From Synechococcus sp. MVIR-18-1 (lineage in GTDB: Bacteria > Cyanobacteriota > Cyanobacteriia > PCC-6307 > Cyanobiaceae): a DNA stretch of 64,000 nucleotides. A program made the position numbers and the translations under genes. Positions within the stretch are counted from its first letter, which is position 1; the number at the start of each line of letters is the position of its first letter. The DNA is taken from the NCBI RefSeq assembly GCF_014279835.1, contig NZ_CP047942.1, positions 2,356,001-2,420,000 of the forward strand, in the 5' to 3' direction. Below the pieces are notes generated by a model. The model saw only the letters and a program-made list of their open reading frames with translations, was not told where the DNA came from and did not search any database. Below are positions 7,829-20,700 of this stretch, one piece after another.

Positions 7829-8692
7829 ATGACCACTGCACCTGAAACCAGTGGCAACTGGATCGATGAACACCACAACGGCGTGCGTTATGGCCTGGAA
7901 GGCCGCGTGCTGGTGGACGAAACCAGCCCGTTTCAGCGCATCACCGTGATCGATAGCCAGCGCTACGGGAAGGGACTCCTGCTAGACGGCTGCTGGATGA
8001 CCGCTGAGCACCAGGAACGCCATTACCACGAATCCTTAGTGCATCCTGCGCTCTGCACAGCCGAGGCCATCGAGCGCGTGCTGGTGATCGGCGGCGGTGA
8101 TGGCGGAACCGCCCGCGAATGCCTGCGCCACCCAGGGGTAATGCACCTCGACCTGGTGGAGATCGACGGCCGGGTTGTAGATCTCAGCCAAGAGCACCTG
8201 CCTTCAATCGGTGGCGGGTGCTGGAACGACCCCCGCTTTCACCTGCATGTAGGTGATGGAATCGCCTGGGCCGCTGAAGCCGAAGACGCCTCTTACGACG
8301 TTGTTTTAGTGGATGGATCCGATCCCACAGGGCCCGCCGAAGGCCTGTTCAACCGAGCCTTCTTCAGCAACTGTTGCCGCATCCTCAAGCCGGGGGGGGT
8401 GTTTGCCACTCAAAGCGAATCACCCGAAGCCTTCCGCCAAGTGCACATCGACATGGTGAAGCTCATTCGCGAGCTATTTGGCCACGCTGATCCTCTCTAT
8501 GGCTGGGTCCCGATGTATCCAAGTGGTTGGTGGAGCTGGACCTTTGCAGCCAAGGATGGGCCCCGCTATTTCACTGTTCAAAGCGAGCGCGCCGCAGCCG
8601 TGGCCGAAGGCTGTGCGATCTGGAGTCCCCGCTGGCAGCAAGGAGCCTTCAACACCATTCCAGCCTTCATTGAACGGGAACTCAATCCATGA
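7829..8692 (+). CDS. speE: spermidine synthase (polyamine aminopropyltransferase)
   Basis: A 287-residue SpeE that transfers aminopropyl from decarboxylated SAM to putrescine. It shows the substrate entry strand [10 protein letters not shown], the nucleotide-binding [12 protein letters not shown] (about residues 90–101) and the catalytic Asp in [15 protein letters not shown]. Length is normal. The stop overlaps the ATG of speB by 4 bp (ATGA), so the two are a translationally coupled polyamine operon. Agmatinase produces the putrescine that this enzyme uses. Confidence 0.93.
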   Translation: MTTAPETSGNWIDEHHNGVRYGLEGRVLVDETSPFQRITVIDSQRYGKGLLLDGCWMTAEHQERHYHESLVHPALCTAEAIERVLVIGGGDGGTARECLRHPGVMHLDLVEIDGRVVDLSQEHLPSIGGGCWNDPRFHLHVGDGIAWAAEAEDASYDVVLVDGSDPTGPAEGLFNRAFFSNCCRILKPGGVFATQSESPEAFRQVHIDMVKLIRELFGHADPLYGWVPMYPSGWWSWTFAAKDGPRYFTVQSERAAAVAEGCAIWSPRWQQGAFNTIPAFIERELNP

Positions 8693-9567
8693 CCAATCCA
8701 ACAACCCAAACGATTGATCAGAGCCTGTTTGACGACGAAGGCGCCATTTTCATGGGAGCACGGCGCAATCCAAGCGGATGCCGAGTGGCCTTATTTGGCG
8801 TTCCCTATGACGGCACCACCTCATTCCGCCCTGGCACTCGATTTGGCCCAGCCGCAATTCGTGAGGTGAGCACAGGTCTTGAGACCTACTGCCCCCAGCT
8901 GGATCGAGACCTCGAAGACCTCGCATACGCCGACATTGGAGCTGTTGAGATTCCCTACGGCGATCCAGAGCCCGTTGTGGATGCCGTGTGCCATGCCACC
9001 AGCACCGTGCTTGCTGCAGGCATGAAACCGCTGATGCTTGGCGGTGAGCATTCCATCAGTTCTGGTGCGGTTGCAGCTGTGGCGAAACAGCACCCCGATC
9101 TCGTACTGGTGCAACTCGATGCCCATGCCGACTTACGGCATGAGTGGCTTGGGGCCCGTCACAGCCACGCCTGTGCCATGCGCCGCTGTTTGGAGGTGCT
9201 TCCCAGCAAGCAGCTCATGCAGATTGCGATCCGCAGCGGCACCCGTGATGAATTCAAAGAGCTCCAGAGCAGCGGACGCCTGATTTCAGTGCAAGACATT
9301 CCGAATCGCATGAGCGAGCTCAGGGGACGGCCGATCTACCTCACGGTGGACCTCGACTGGTTTGACCCTGCCGTGATGCCCGGGACAGGGACCCCCGAAC
9401 CAGGTGGATTTGTTTGGAACGATTTTGCAGCTGTGATCAACGAGCTACGCCATCACCGCCTCATGGGCGCAGACGTGGTGGAACTCGCTCCCCAACTCGA
9501 TCCGAGTGGGATCAGTAGCGTCTTGGCCGCCAAAGTCACCCGCAGCCTGCTGCTGTTGATGGCTTAG
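8689..9567 (+). CDS. speB: agmatinase
   Basis: A 292-residue ureohydrolase that splits agmatine into putrescine and urea. Mn-binding motifs are GGEHSIS (about residue 122), [10 protein letters not shown] (about residue 145) and [11 protein letters not shown] (about residue 224). It overlaps speE by 4 bp. Urea released here could feed the urease encoded in the same window, an inference from pathway logic. About 190 bp of AT-rich non-coding DNA follow, without a clear terminator. Confidence 0.92.
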   Translation: MTNPTTQTIDQSLFDDEGAIFMGARRNPSGCRVALFGVPYDGTTSFRPGTRFGPAAIREVSTGLETYCPQLDRDLEDLAYADIGAVEIPYGDPEPVVDAVCHATSTVLAAGMKPLMLGGEHSISSGAVAAVAKQHPDLVLVQLDAHADLRHEWLGARHSHACAMRRCLEVLPSKQLMQIAIRSGTRDEFKELQSSGRLISVQDIPNRMSELRGRPIYLTVDLDWFDPAVMPGTGTPEPGGFVWNDFAAVINELRHHRLMGADVVELAPQLDPSGISSVLAAKVTRSLLLLMA

Positions 9568-9754
9568 TCGGTCACGTTTCAAAAGCTCAGGGATCAAGGC
9601 GTACGTGAACATCCACCTCGCCTTCACAATCAATGCAGCAATCAGCAACTACCTAGAAAATATGAAAAGAACGAACCTAAACGACAGGATTTATTAATTC
9701 CTAAATCTAAATTTCAAAAATTTTCAAAGAGCTGCAAGCCAACCAGTTCAATCC

Positions 9755-10015
9755 TCAGAGCCGAACTTTTAATTCGACATCCTGATCAGACGTTTGCATC
9801 GAATCACAAAGATCCAACTGACGATCCAAGGGGATCAATAAGGGCTCCTGAAGATTGAACTCAGGAAGGGATGGTGGACGACTCGTCCAGTGATGACAAA
9901 ACACCTGGTTCGCCAACTCCGCATGAACAGAAAGTCGTCGTAAGCGACACCACCCAGACCCTGTTGCTGCAGGAGGTGTGCAATGCACGCAGGATTGGCA
10001 ACTTGACTGAGTCAC
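9755..10015 (-). CDS. small Cys-rich hypothetical protein (86 aa)
   Basis: Read from GTG 10015, the protein has C-x2-C-x2-C (SSCQSCVHC) at its N-terminus, then WCRLRRLSVH and FCHHWTSRPPSLPEF. The Cys/His spacing suggests a small zinc or iron-sulfur fold. It resembles a conserved picocyanobacterial small protein, though I recall no function. The frame is open to an ATG at 10102, which would give 115 aa with a hydrophobic N-terminus; the shorter form starts at the conserved-looking Cys motif. It is divergent from gcvT. Confidence 0.45.
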   Translation of the reverse strand: MTQSSCQSCVHCTPPAATGSGWCRLRRLSVHAELANQVFCHHWTSRPPSLPEFNLQEPLLIPLDRQLDLCDSMQTSDQDVELKVRL

Positions 10016-10167
10016 ATCACACCTGCGCAAACGTGAAATCAGGCTAAGGACGCTTGCCAAAGCGGACCACAAAACCGCCGCAATCTGCTGCTTTGCTTCC
10101 AATTCCAGGATGAATTCCTATGGACGCGCAAATTGGTTCATAGGATTTAGGCGCTAGCGCTTCGGTC

Positions 10168-11277
10168 ATGGATCAGAACCTCACACCGCTCCATGACCTC
10201 TGCCTCGCGGCTGGAGGTCGAATGGTGTCGTTCGCTGGATGGGAGATGCCCGTCCAGTTTTCAGGGCTGATGGCTGAACACAAGGCCGTACGCACCGGTA
10301 GCGGCATGTTCGATATCTCCCACATGGGAGTTCTACGGATTGAAGGTGCCAATCCCAAAGATGCTTTGCAACATCTTGTTCCGAGTGATCTGCACCGAAT
10401 CGGTCCTGGCCAAGCCTGCTATTCGGTCTTGCTGAATGAACAAGGCGGAATCATTGATGACTTAATCATTTACGACCTCGGGCCATCGTTGCTGGACGCG
10501 AGCCACGAAACCTTGCTGGTTGTGATCAATGCAGCTTGCGCAGAAACCGACACCGCCTGGATTCGCCAACATCTTGAAGGAACTGATCTGCAGGTCCTCG
10601 ACGAAAAGAAGGATGGCGTCTTGCTCGCTCTCCAAGGGCCAAAGGCAATCGGCCTCCTGGAGCGATTAAGTGGCAGCGATCTCAGCGAACTGCCGCGCTT
10701 CGGCCACTGCAGTCTCAACATTCAAGGGCTCACAGCTCCAGTCTTCACAGGACGCACGGGCTACACGGGAGAAGATGGCGTGGAGTTGCTTCTCAAGGCA
10801 GACGACGGACGCAAGCTATGGCAGCACTTGCTCGAGGAGGGTGTGACACCTTGCGGCCTAGGCGCTCGCGACACCCTGCGTCTGGAGGCAGCCATGCATC
10901 TCTATGGCCAAGACATGGACGCTGCCACCACACCCTTTGAGGCGGGCTTGGGATGGCTGGTGCATCTGGAAATGCCCGCCACTTTTATCGGGAGGAAAGC
11001 CCTTGAGCAAGCCGCTGAACAGGGACCGTCCAAGCGTCTCGTGGGATTGAAACTTCAAGGCCGTTCCATTGCCCGCCACGATTACCCCGTCATCCACAAC
11101 GGATCGACCGTGGGCGTCGTAACAAGCGGCAGCTGGTCTCCCACGCTCCAAGAGCCCATTGCCCTCGCCTCCCTTCCGCCAGCCCTCGCCAAGCTCGGTA
11201 CAGAGCTCAGTGTGGAAATCCGCGGGCAGCTACAACCAGCCACCGTGGTGAAACGCCCCTTTTATCGGCGTTCCTAG
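10168..11277 (+). CDS. gcvT: aminomethyltransferase (glycine cleavage T-protein)
   Basis: A 369-residue T-protein of the glycine cleavage complex. It releases ammonia from the aminomethyl-lipoyl H-protein and passes the methylene group to tetrahydrofolate. Visible family signatures are FAGWEMPVQFSG, the MFDISHMG strand with the catalytic Asp context, GRTGYTGEDGVE, and the C-terminal GCV_T domain. Length matches. In cyanobacteria the complex handles photorespiratory glycine. gcvH and gcvP are not in the window. aspS follows closely. Confidence 0.94.
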   Translation: MDQNLTPLHDLCLAAGGRMVSFAGWEMPVQFSGLMAEHKAVRTGSGMFDISHMGVLRIEGANPKDALQHLVPSDLHRIGPGQACYSVLLNEQGGIIDDLIIYDLGPSLLDASHETLLVVINAACAETDTAWIRQHLEGTDLQVLDEKKDGVLLALQGPKAIGLLERLSGSDLSELPRFGHCSLNIQGLTAPVFTGRTGYTGEDGVELLLKADDGRKLWQHLLEEGVTPCGLGARDTLRLEAAMHLYGQDMDAATTPFEAGLGWLVHLEMPATFIGRKALEQAAEQGPSKRLVGLKLQGRSIARHDYPVIHNGSTVGVVTSGSWSPTLQEPIALASLPPALAKLGTELSVEIRGQLQPATVVKRPFYRRS

Positions 11278-11340
11278 TCGGAGCGCACGGGCCTCATGGC
11301 ACAGGCTGTGGGAAACTCGCCTCTCTCCAGCGAAACCCCC

Positions 11341-13176
11341 ATGCGCAGCAACGGATGCGGCGACCTGCGCGACACGCACATCGACGAAACCGTTCAGCTC
11401 TGCGGCTGGGTGGATCGCCGCCGCGATCATGGCGGGGTGATCTTTATCGACCTGCGCGACCGCAGCGGCACGGTTCAAATCACCGTGGATCCCGACCTTG
11501 GCGCTGATGCTTTTGCCGTCGCCGAACACCTGCGTAGCGAAACCGTCTTGCAAGTCCAGGGCAAGGTGCGAGCCCGTCCTGGTGAGTCGCTGAATGACCG
11601 CCTTGCCACCGGTGCGGTGGAAGTTTTAGCGAGCAGCATCCACGTGCTCAACAGCGTGAAAGCCACGCTTCCATTCCCAGTGTCGGTCCATGACGAGGAA
11701 AACACGCGCGAAGAACTGCGCCTCCGCCACCGCTTCTTAGATCTGCGCCGTAAGCGCATGAGCGACAACTTGCGCTTGCGTGCCAAAACGATCCAGACAG
11801 CGCGTCGATTCCTTGAAGACGAAGGCTTTATCGAAGTTGAGACTCCGGTCCTAACCCGCTCAACACCAGAAGGCGCCAGGGATTACATCCTTCCAAGCCG
11901 CGTTTGCGGTGGTGAATGGTTCGCACTTCCCCAGTCCCCACAGCTGTTTAAGCAGCTGCTGATGGTGGGCGGCATTGAGCGGTATTACCAAGTGGCTCGC
12001 TGCTTCCGCGATGAGGACCTGCGGGCAGATCGACAGCCTGAGTTCACGCAACTGGACATGGAGATGAGCTTCATGGGCCAGGAGCAAATCCTCGAGCTCA
12101 ATGAGCGTTTGATTGCTGCGATTTGGAAAACGGTCAAGGGAATCGACCTGCCACTGCCGTTTCCACGCCTGACCTGGCACGAGGCGATGGATCGCTACGG
12201 GACGGATCGCCCCGACACCCGTTACGGCATGGAGCTCACCAATGTGAGCGACATCGTGAAAGACATGGGTTTCAAGGTGTTCAGTGGAGCCGTGAAGTCC
12301 GGCGGCTCCGTGAAGTGCATTGCGGTTGCAGGAGGCAATGACGCTGTATCCAACGTGCGCATCAAACCCGGTGGCGACGTGTTTAGCGAAGCCCAAGCGG
12401 CAGGAGCCGGTGGCCTGGCCTTCATCCGGGTGCGTGAGGGCGGCGAAATCGACACCATCGGTGCGATCAAGGACAACCTCTCAGAAGAACAGAAGCAAAC
12501 CCTGCTGCAGCGCACCGGGGCTCAGCCCGGAACCCTGTTGCTCTTTGGTGCTGGAGACACCGCAACAGTGAACAAAGCTCTTGATCGCGTGCGCCAATAT
12601 CTCGCCAAAGAGATGGGGCTCGTCAAGCCCGACAGAGACAACGATCAGTGGAATTTTCTGTGGGTCGTCGATTTCCCGATGTTCGAATTCAACGAGGACG
12701 AAAATCGGCTCGAAGCCCTGCACCATCCCTTCTGCGCCCCGAACACCACCGACCTGGGCGACAAGGCTGAGGAGTGGTCCAAAACCCTTCCCACAGCTCG
12801 CGCCCAGGCCTACGACCTAGTGCTCAACGGCTTGGAACTAGGAGGGGGCTCCCTGCGTATTCACGACTCCGCCCTGCAGCGAGAAGTGCTGAACAGCATC
12901 GGGCTTGCTCCGGAGGAAGCTCAAGAGCAGTTCGGATTCTTGGTCGATGCGCTCGACATGGGAGCACCTCCCCACGGTGGACTGGCTTTTGGTGTGGACC
13001 GAATGGTCATGCTGCTCGCTGGAGAGGACTCGATCCGCGACACGATCGCCTTCCCGAAAACCCAGCAGGCACGCTGCCTAATGACTGCTGCACCTGCTGG
13101 TGTCTCTGCGCGCCAGCTCGACGATCTGCATGTCGCCAGCACCTGGGTGGATCCCGTGACAGAGAACACTGACTAG
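11341..13176 (+). CDS. aspS: aspartyl-tRNA synthetase
   Basis: A class IIb aminoacyl-tRNA synthetase of about 611 residues. N-terminal OB-fold anticodon-binding domain ([20 protein letters not shown]), class II motif 2 ([18 protein letters not shown]), the large GAD insertion typical of bacterial AspRS (about residues 285–420), and motif 3 ([16 protein letters not shown]) near the end. The ATG at 11341 gives the conserved start ([11 protein letters not shown]); an in-frame ATG at 11296 would add 15 poorly conserved residues. It charges tRNA-Asp in the cytoplasm. Confidence 0.95.
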   Translation: MRSNGCGDLRDTHIDETVQLCGWVDRRRDHGGVIFIDLRDRSGTVQITVDPDLGADAFAVAEHLRSETVLQVQGKVRARPGESLNDRLATGAVEVLASSIHVLNSVKATLPFPVSVHDEENTREELRLRHRFLDLRRKRMSDNLRLRAKTIQTARRFLEDEGFIEVETPVLTRSTPEGARDYILPSRVCGGEWFALPQSPQLFKQLLMVGGIERYYQVARCFRDEDLRADRQPEFTQLDMEMSFMGQEQILELNERLIAAIWKTVKGIDLPLPFPRLTWHEAMDRYGTDRPDTRYGMELTNVSDIVKDMGFKVFSGAVKSGGSVKCIAVAGGNDAVSNVRIKPGGDVFSEAQAAGAGGLAFIRVREGGEIDTIGAIKDNLSEEQKQTLLQRTGAQPGTLLLFGAGDTATVNKALDRVRQYLAKEMGLVKPDRDNDQWNFLWVVDFPMFEFNEDENRLEALHHPFCAPNTTDLGDKAEEWSKTLPTARAQAYDLVLNGLELGGGSLRIHDSALQREVLNSIGLAPEEAQEQFGFLVDALDMGAPPHGGLAFGVDRMVMLLAGEDSIRDTIAFPKTQQARCLMTAAPAGVSARQLDDLHVASTWVDPVTENTD

Positions 13177-13269
13177 TCGCAACGCAAAACCCGAACAGAA
13201 ACCAACGTTTCTGCAGACCATGTGGCTTAAACCGAGACCCTTGAGACATCTCATCGAATACTCAGTCCC

Positions 13270-14400
13270 TTGCCCGCCAGCTCCTCATCAACGGGATCAG
13301 CCCCGATCCGCTGGAGCGGCGGCAATGACCTGTTGCGTCTCTACCTGCAGGACATCGGTCGGGTGGACCTGCTCACCGCTGAAGACGAGGTGTTGTTGTC
13401 GCGGCTCGTACAGCAATACGAGCGCCTGAAGCGCGAAGAACGTCACTTAGCCGAAGAGCATCCAGCGATCGAACGGTTGCTATGCCTGGAGGAACTGCAG
13501 TTGAGAGAGGCCAACCATCTCTCTCACTGGCCCACCAGACAGGAGTGGGCACGGGCCGCTGAGATCCCTTTACAAGAACTGAACCAGGCCATCACCAAGG
13601 GCTATGAAACCTGGGCGGGTCTGATTGACTCCGACAGCCGCGAGCTTCAGCGGCGTCTCCGCGAAGGGCGAAAGGCTCGTGACCGGATGATCCAGGCCAA
13701 TTTGCGCTTGGTGGTGGCCGTCGCGAAGAAGTACCAGCACCGAGGCATGGAACTGCTGGATCTGGTGCAAGAGGGCACCTTGGGGCTCGAACGGGCGGTC
13801 GAAAAATTTGATTCCACCCGTGGCTTTCGCTTCAGCACCTACTCCTACTGGTGGATTCGCCAAGGGATCACACGGGCGATCGCCACCCAAAGCCGCACCA
13901 TCCGCCTCCCCGTCCACATCACCGAAAAGCTCAACCGCATCAAACGGGTGCAGCAAGAGATCGCCAGCAATGAAGGGCGCACTGCTTCGATGTCAGATCT
14001 TGCGAGGGAGCTCAGCGTCAGCGAAGACACGGTGCGTCAAACCCTGGCTCGCGTTCCACGGTCTGTTTCTCTGGAAACCAAGGTGGGCCGGGATCAAGAG
14101 ACCCAGCTTGGGGAGCTCCTCGAAGACGAACACGCCACACCAGAACAAACCCTGACCCGCGATGCACTCCATGACGATCTCGAACATTTGCTTGATGAGC
14201 TGACCCCGAGGGAAGCCACCGTGATTCGCTGTCGCTTTGGACTCGAAGACGACACCCCCCGAACCCTCGCCCAAATCGGCGAAGACATGAACCTCTCCCG
14301 CGAACGGGTGCGTCAGATCGAAACCCGTGCCCTTTTAAAACTGCGTCAGCCCCAGCGCCGGAGCAAGGTCCGCGATTACATCCAATCCCTGGACTCTTAA
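13270..14400 (+). CDS. group 2 sigma-70 family RNA polymerase sigma factor
   Basis: A 376-residue non-essential sigma-70. Region 1.2 (DLLRLYLQDIGRVDLLTAEDE), region 2 (ANLRLVVAVAKKYQHRGMELLDLVQEG, FSTYSYWWIRQGITRAI), region 3 (LPVHITEKLNRI) and region 4 with its helix-turn-helix (TLAQIGEDMNLSRERVRQIE) are all present; region 1.1 is absent. A roughly 70-residue insertion between 1.2 and 2.1 (about 50–115) distinguishes it from the sigma factor at 58601. Group 2 factors redirect transcription under light, nutrient or redox stress. The start read here is TTG 13270; no better ATG precedes region 1.2. Confidence 0.9.
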   Translation: MPASSSSTGSAPIRWSGGNDLLRLYLQDIGRVDLLTAEDEVLLSRLVQQYERLKREERHLAEEHPAIERLLCLEELQLREANHLSHWPTRQEWARAAEIPLQELNQAITKGYETWAGLIDSDSRELQRRLREGRKARDRMIQANLRLVVAVAKKYQHRGMELLDLVQEGTLGLERAVEKFDSTRGFRFSTYSYWWIRQGITRAIATQSRTIRLPVHITEKLNRIKRVQQEIASNEGRTASMSDLARELSVSEDTVRQTLARVPRSVSLETKVGRDQETQLGELLEDEHATPEQTLTRDALHDDLEHLLDELTPREATVIRCRFGLEDDTPRTLAQIGEDMNLSRERVRQIETRALLKLRQPQRRSKVRDYIQSLDS

Positions 14401-14429
14401 ACCCACCACTCGTTTAATTCCCATCAACC

Positions 14430-14561
14430 ATGGCTAGTCACTCCGCCATCGACATCGGCATCACCAGCGCACAACGGGAAGGGATCGCTGCTGCACTCAG
14501 CCAACGGCTCCAAATCCACGAAAAAACAGCCTGGATGCTGCGCAGCCTGCTCGAAAACTAA
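14430..14561 (+). pseudogene. internally deleted dps (DNA-protecting ferritin-like) remnant, 43 codons
   Basis: A complete small frame (ATG 14430, TAA 14561). Residues 8–24 (DIGITSAQREGIAAALS) match the usual N-terminus of cyanobacterial Dps proteins ('IGI…R..IA..LS.lLAD'). Residues 25–43 (QRLQIHEKTAWMLRSLLEN) match the usual Dps C-terminus ('LLTqRl.vHEKtAWMLRs'). The whole middle, about 110 residues including the ferroxidase His/Asp/Glu ligands, is missing, and the two ends join in frame. The product could not form a ferritin cage. It could be a relic, or a retained micro-protein. It lies 29 bp after the sigma-factor gene. Confidence 0.6.
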
Positions 14562-14564
14562 GCA

Positions 14565-15299
14565 TCACTCCAGGCTGGAGCTGACCGCAAGCTCAAAGGG
14601 GACCGCCCGATTGGGAAGTCTCAACAGTTCAGCGCTCATAGAAGCGATGTCTTCGGGCTGGGTCATCGCTTCAGCGTCCATCGATTGCGTTGGCCAGCGG
14701 TCGCTCGAACCGCTGCGCACAGCAGCCGCCATATCCGTATTCACCCAACCAGGACAAATCGCCGTCACCCGAATTCCAGCAGCCCAACCCTCGTTGCGCA
14801 TGGTTTGGCACAGACCAAGCAGGGCAAATTTGCTAGCGCTGTAGGCAGCCAGGCGACCTTTGCTGCGCTTCCCGCTCATCGAAACCAAAACCTGAATGCG
14901 ACCTTCCCCGTGGGATGCCAACTGCGGCCAGGCGGCACGCGTGAGCCACCACGGTCCCATCAGGTTCACATTGATGGTGTGAGCGATGTCTTGTTCTTCG
15001 CCGGGCTCAAACAGGAGCGGCACGCGGCTGAAGATCCCAGCGCTATGGATCACGCTGTCGAAGCCGCCGAAATGCTGATTGGTGGCCTCGACCCAAGCCT
15101 GGGCTGCCGCAGGGTCCTCCGCGGCATAAGGACATAGCAACACCCGTTCGCTTCCAGCCCGGTCGGGATCAAGGGGCGTCTGCTTCAAGGCTTCCAGATC
15201 ACGAAGCCCAAGGCTGAGGCGGTGGCCGTCGGCAAGAGCGCGTTCCGCGACCGCACGACCAATCCCACGGCTTGCACCACTAATCAAGAGAGTGCGCAC
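14565..15299 (-). CDS. short-chain dehydrogenase/reductase
   Basis: A 244-residue classical SDR. N-terminal GASRGIGRA (about residues 8–16), HSAG in place of NNAG near residue 88, catalytic Ser in VSMSGK, YSASKFALLG giving YxxxK near residue 153, and the PGWVNTDMA loop near residue 184. The NAD(P)-dependent substrate is unknown; the HSAG variant and length fit the 3-oxoacyl-ACP-reductase-like group. Convergent with the dps remnant, with 3 bp between the stops, and divergent from pyrG. Confidence 0.85.
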   Translation of the reverse strand: MRTLLISGASRGIGRAVAERALADGHRLSLGLRDLEALKQTPLDPDRAGSERVLLCPYAAEDPAAAQAWVEATNQHFGGFDSVIHSAGIFSRVPLLFEPGEEQDIAHTINVNLMGPWWLTRAAWPQLASHGEGRIQVLVSMSGKRSKGRLAAYSASKFALLGLCQTMRNEGWAAGIRVTAICPGWVNTDMAAAVRSGSSDRWPTQSMDAEAMTQPEDIASMSAELLRLPNRAVPFELAVSSSLE

Positions 15300-15334
15300 G
15301 GCTACCAGGGTGAGGGTCTACAGCGGTAAATTGA

Positions 15335-17631
<2,297 letters not shown>

Positions 17632-17747
17632 AGAGCTCGTAGCTCAAGAAAACAAACCAGGACAACTCAATTAATTAGTAACCGTTCCGCCTTTCCGCTG
17701 AATGGTCCACGCATGAGGGGATTTACTCATGCCTAATAGTCCGAGCT

Positions 17748-20700
17748 TTGGCTATCGCTGAGAAGAAGCAGAGCAAGGCCTGGAAGCGGGGTCTGGACAT
17801 GCAATTTCTATTTGACCTCTTCGACCCACTCACGGGACAGCGCACGCATCAAAGTGACCATGTTGTTAATAATGCTCAATTTTTAAACGGATCATTTGAG
17901 AGCCAGTTAAGCCAGACAACTAACAGCAGCACCAATGAACTTTATTACGCATTCTTAGAAGAAAGCAACAACGATTCTTCGTTGCAAAGTCGCGTCAGTT
18001 CAGCCCTAAAAGCTGCAAATATTGACGCGAGCCCGATCAAATTATTTGAGGCCATCAATGGCTTCACGATTTCAATCTCACCGGCAGAGGCCGAACGCCT
18101 AGAAGCGATCCCAACGATTCGCAGCATCGAAGCGGACCGTCCGCTGCCCCTCACCCCACCGGTAGAGGTCATCCCCGAAACAAACAATTCGGCAGCCGAA
18201 AGCTCATTGCTCAGCGAGAGCGGATCGTCACCAGGGTGGAGAGAAATTGATCGGGCAGTCTCGCTCGATCAGTATTACGTCCAAACAAACACCAATCCCT
18301 CTAGAGAAGAAGAACTCCGTGCGAACTCAATCAACGCGGCTGCTCTTCCGATTTACAACAACGGATCAGCAAGCACTGGAGAAATCCTTCCCTACGGAGT
18401 GAAGGCCGTATGGGGAGGCAGCGACATCAGCACAAAAGGCAACGCTGGAAGCGGGACGTACGCCTTTGTGATTGATTCGGGTGTCCTCGACACCACAGGC
18501 GATTTAAACGTCAACAAAACATGGTCAAAAAGTTGGGTCAGCGGTGAAACCGCCTTCACCGACGGGAATGGCCATGGAACCCATGTGGCCGGAACGATTG
18601 CTGCATTGGCGAACGGTGTAGGGGTCGTGGGGGTCGCACCTGGGGCCGAGGTGATTTCACTGAAGGTGTTTAACAGTGCAGGCGGAGGTGCGAGCTACAG
18701 CACGATCATTGATGCAGTGAACTACGCCACCCAAGTGATTAACAACAACGGACTGGATAAGTCCAAAGTTGTGATCAACATGAGTCTTGGAGGTAGTTAC
18801 AGCGCAGGCATGGATGCGGCCGTCAAAAATGCTGCCAACCAGGGAATCAAATTTTCAATTGCTGCTGGCAATAGTGGCTCAGATGCAGACGGCTACTCAC
18901 CAGCAAGTGCTGGCGATCATGCCAACATTTACACCGTATCAGCCGTTGATAATCAGTACCAAATGGCATCCTTTTCAAACTGGGATGACCAAAGCGGGGG
19001 GGATGATGTTGACGTTGCAGCGCCTGGCGTCAGCGTTCTCTCCTATTACAAAGGCGGTCAGCTAGCAAACTTAAACGGCACATCAATGGCTGCACCGCAT
19101 GTTGCTGGCCTGCTCTTGATGGGCGGCGTGAAAGAAGGCGATATGGTCACAGCAAATTGGGCAGGTGAGGCTGATCCTTTTGCGCTGGCATCCAATGGGC
19201 AACCACCAAGCCCGCCAACACCACCACCGGCTCCGATCAAGCCCCCGACTGAAGGCTTACTTGATGATTTCTCAGGTGGCCAGATCGCAAGCTTCTGGAA
19301 ATCCATCAGCCTTGGCACTGTTAACAACAACTTCACCGGTCGTAACGAGTCTCTATTTTTCACAGGCTCAGGAACCCGTTCTGCAACAACAAAAACAATT
19401 GATCTAGATCAAGGCGCCACGATCAGCTTTGATCTGATTTACGGAACTGATTTCAACGGAGGAGAAGAAGTCGATTCCGGGGAAGAAGTAGTACTTGAAT
19501 ATTCAAACAATGGAAGCAGCTGGACCACCCTCAAAAGCTTTGATATCAGTAGCGGCACCCGCAGCTGGGGAAACAATTCAGCCAACCTTTCAGCTGATTT
19601 AGCAACAGATAGCACCCAACTACGCTGGCGCCAAAAAGCTCATTCCAGTGGCAATTGGGATGAATGGGCTGTTGATGAAATTTTCATAATTCCTCTGCAT
19701 GATGAAGTCCTCAACGTCGATGGTGCTGCCAGCTCCAAGTACGGCAACTACTGGAATGGTCTTAGAGACTCAGACGGTTCAGTCTCCTTTGCCTTTGATC
19801 TCACTGACACCTCAAAGGACATCAATCTCAGACTTAAAGCCTTTGATATTGATTTTCACGATGAAGTCAAGATTCTCTTCAATGGCAATCTCATTGATCA
19901 TCTTGATCTCACCGGTAACAACGCATTGACATCTCAATCCTTCACTCTTGCCAATAATGATCTGATCACTGGCTCCAACACACTCCAGTTCGTCAACAAA
20001 AATGCTCGCTGGGCATGGGGTGTTGATCAGGTCACACTTGAAACCGCTGGCGCCTTTGATGAAGTCCTCAACGTCGATGGTGCTGCCAGCTCCAAGTACG
20101 GCAACTACTGGAATGGTCTTAGAGACTCAGACGGTTCAGTCTCCTTTGCCTTTGATCTCACTGACACCTCAAAGGACATCAATCTCAGACTTAAAGCCTT
20201 TGATATTGATTTTCACGATGAAGTCAAGATTCTCTTCAATGGCAATCTCATTGATCATCTTGATCTCACCGGTAACAACGCATTGACATCTCAATCCTTC
20301 ACTCTTGCCAATAATGATCTGATCACTGGCTCCAACACACTCCAGTTCGTCAACAAAAATGCTCGCTGGGCATGGGGTGTTGATCAGGTCACACTTGAAA
20401 CCGCTGGCGCCTTTGATGAAGTCCTCAACGTCGATGGTGCTGCCAGCTCCAAGTACGGCAACTACTGGAATGGTCTTAGAGACTCAGACGGTTCAGTCTC
20501 CTTTGCCTTTGATCTCACTGACACCTCAAAGGACATCAATCTCAGACTTAAAGCCTTTGATATTGATTTTCACGATGAAGTCAAGATTCTCTTCAATGGC
20601 AATCTCATTGATCATCTTGATCTCACCGGTAACAACGCATTGACATCTCAATCCTTCACTCTTGCCAATAATGATCTGATCACTGGCTCCAACACACTCC

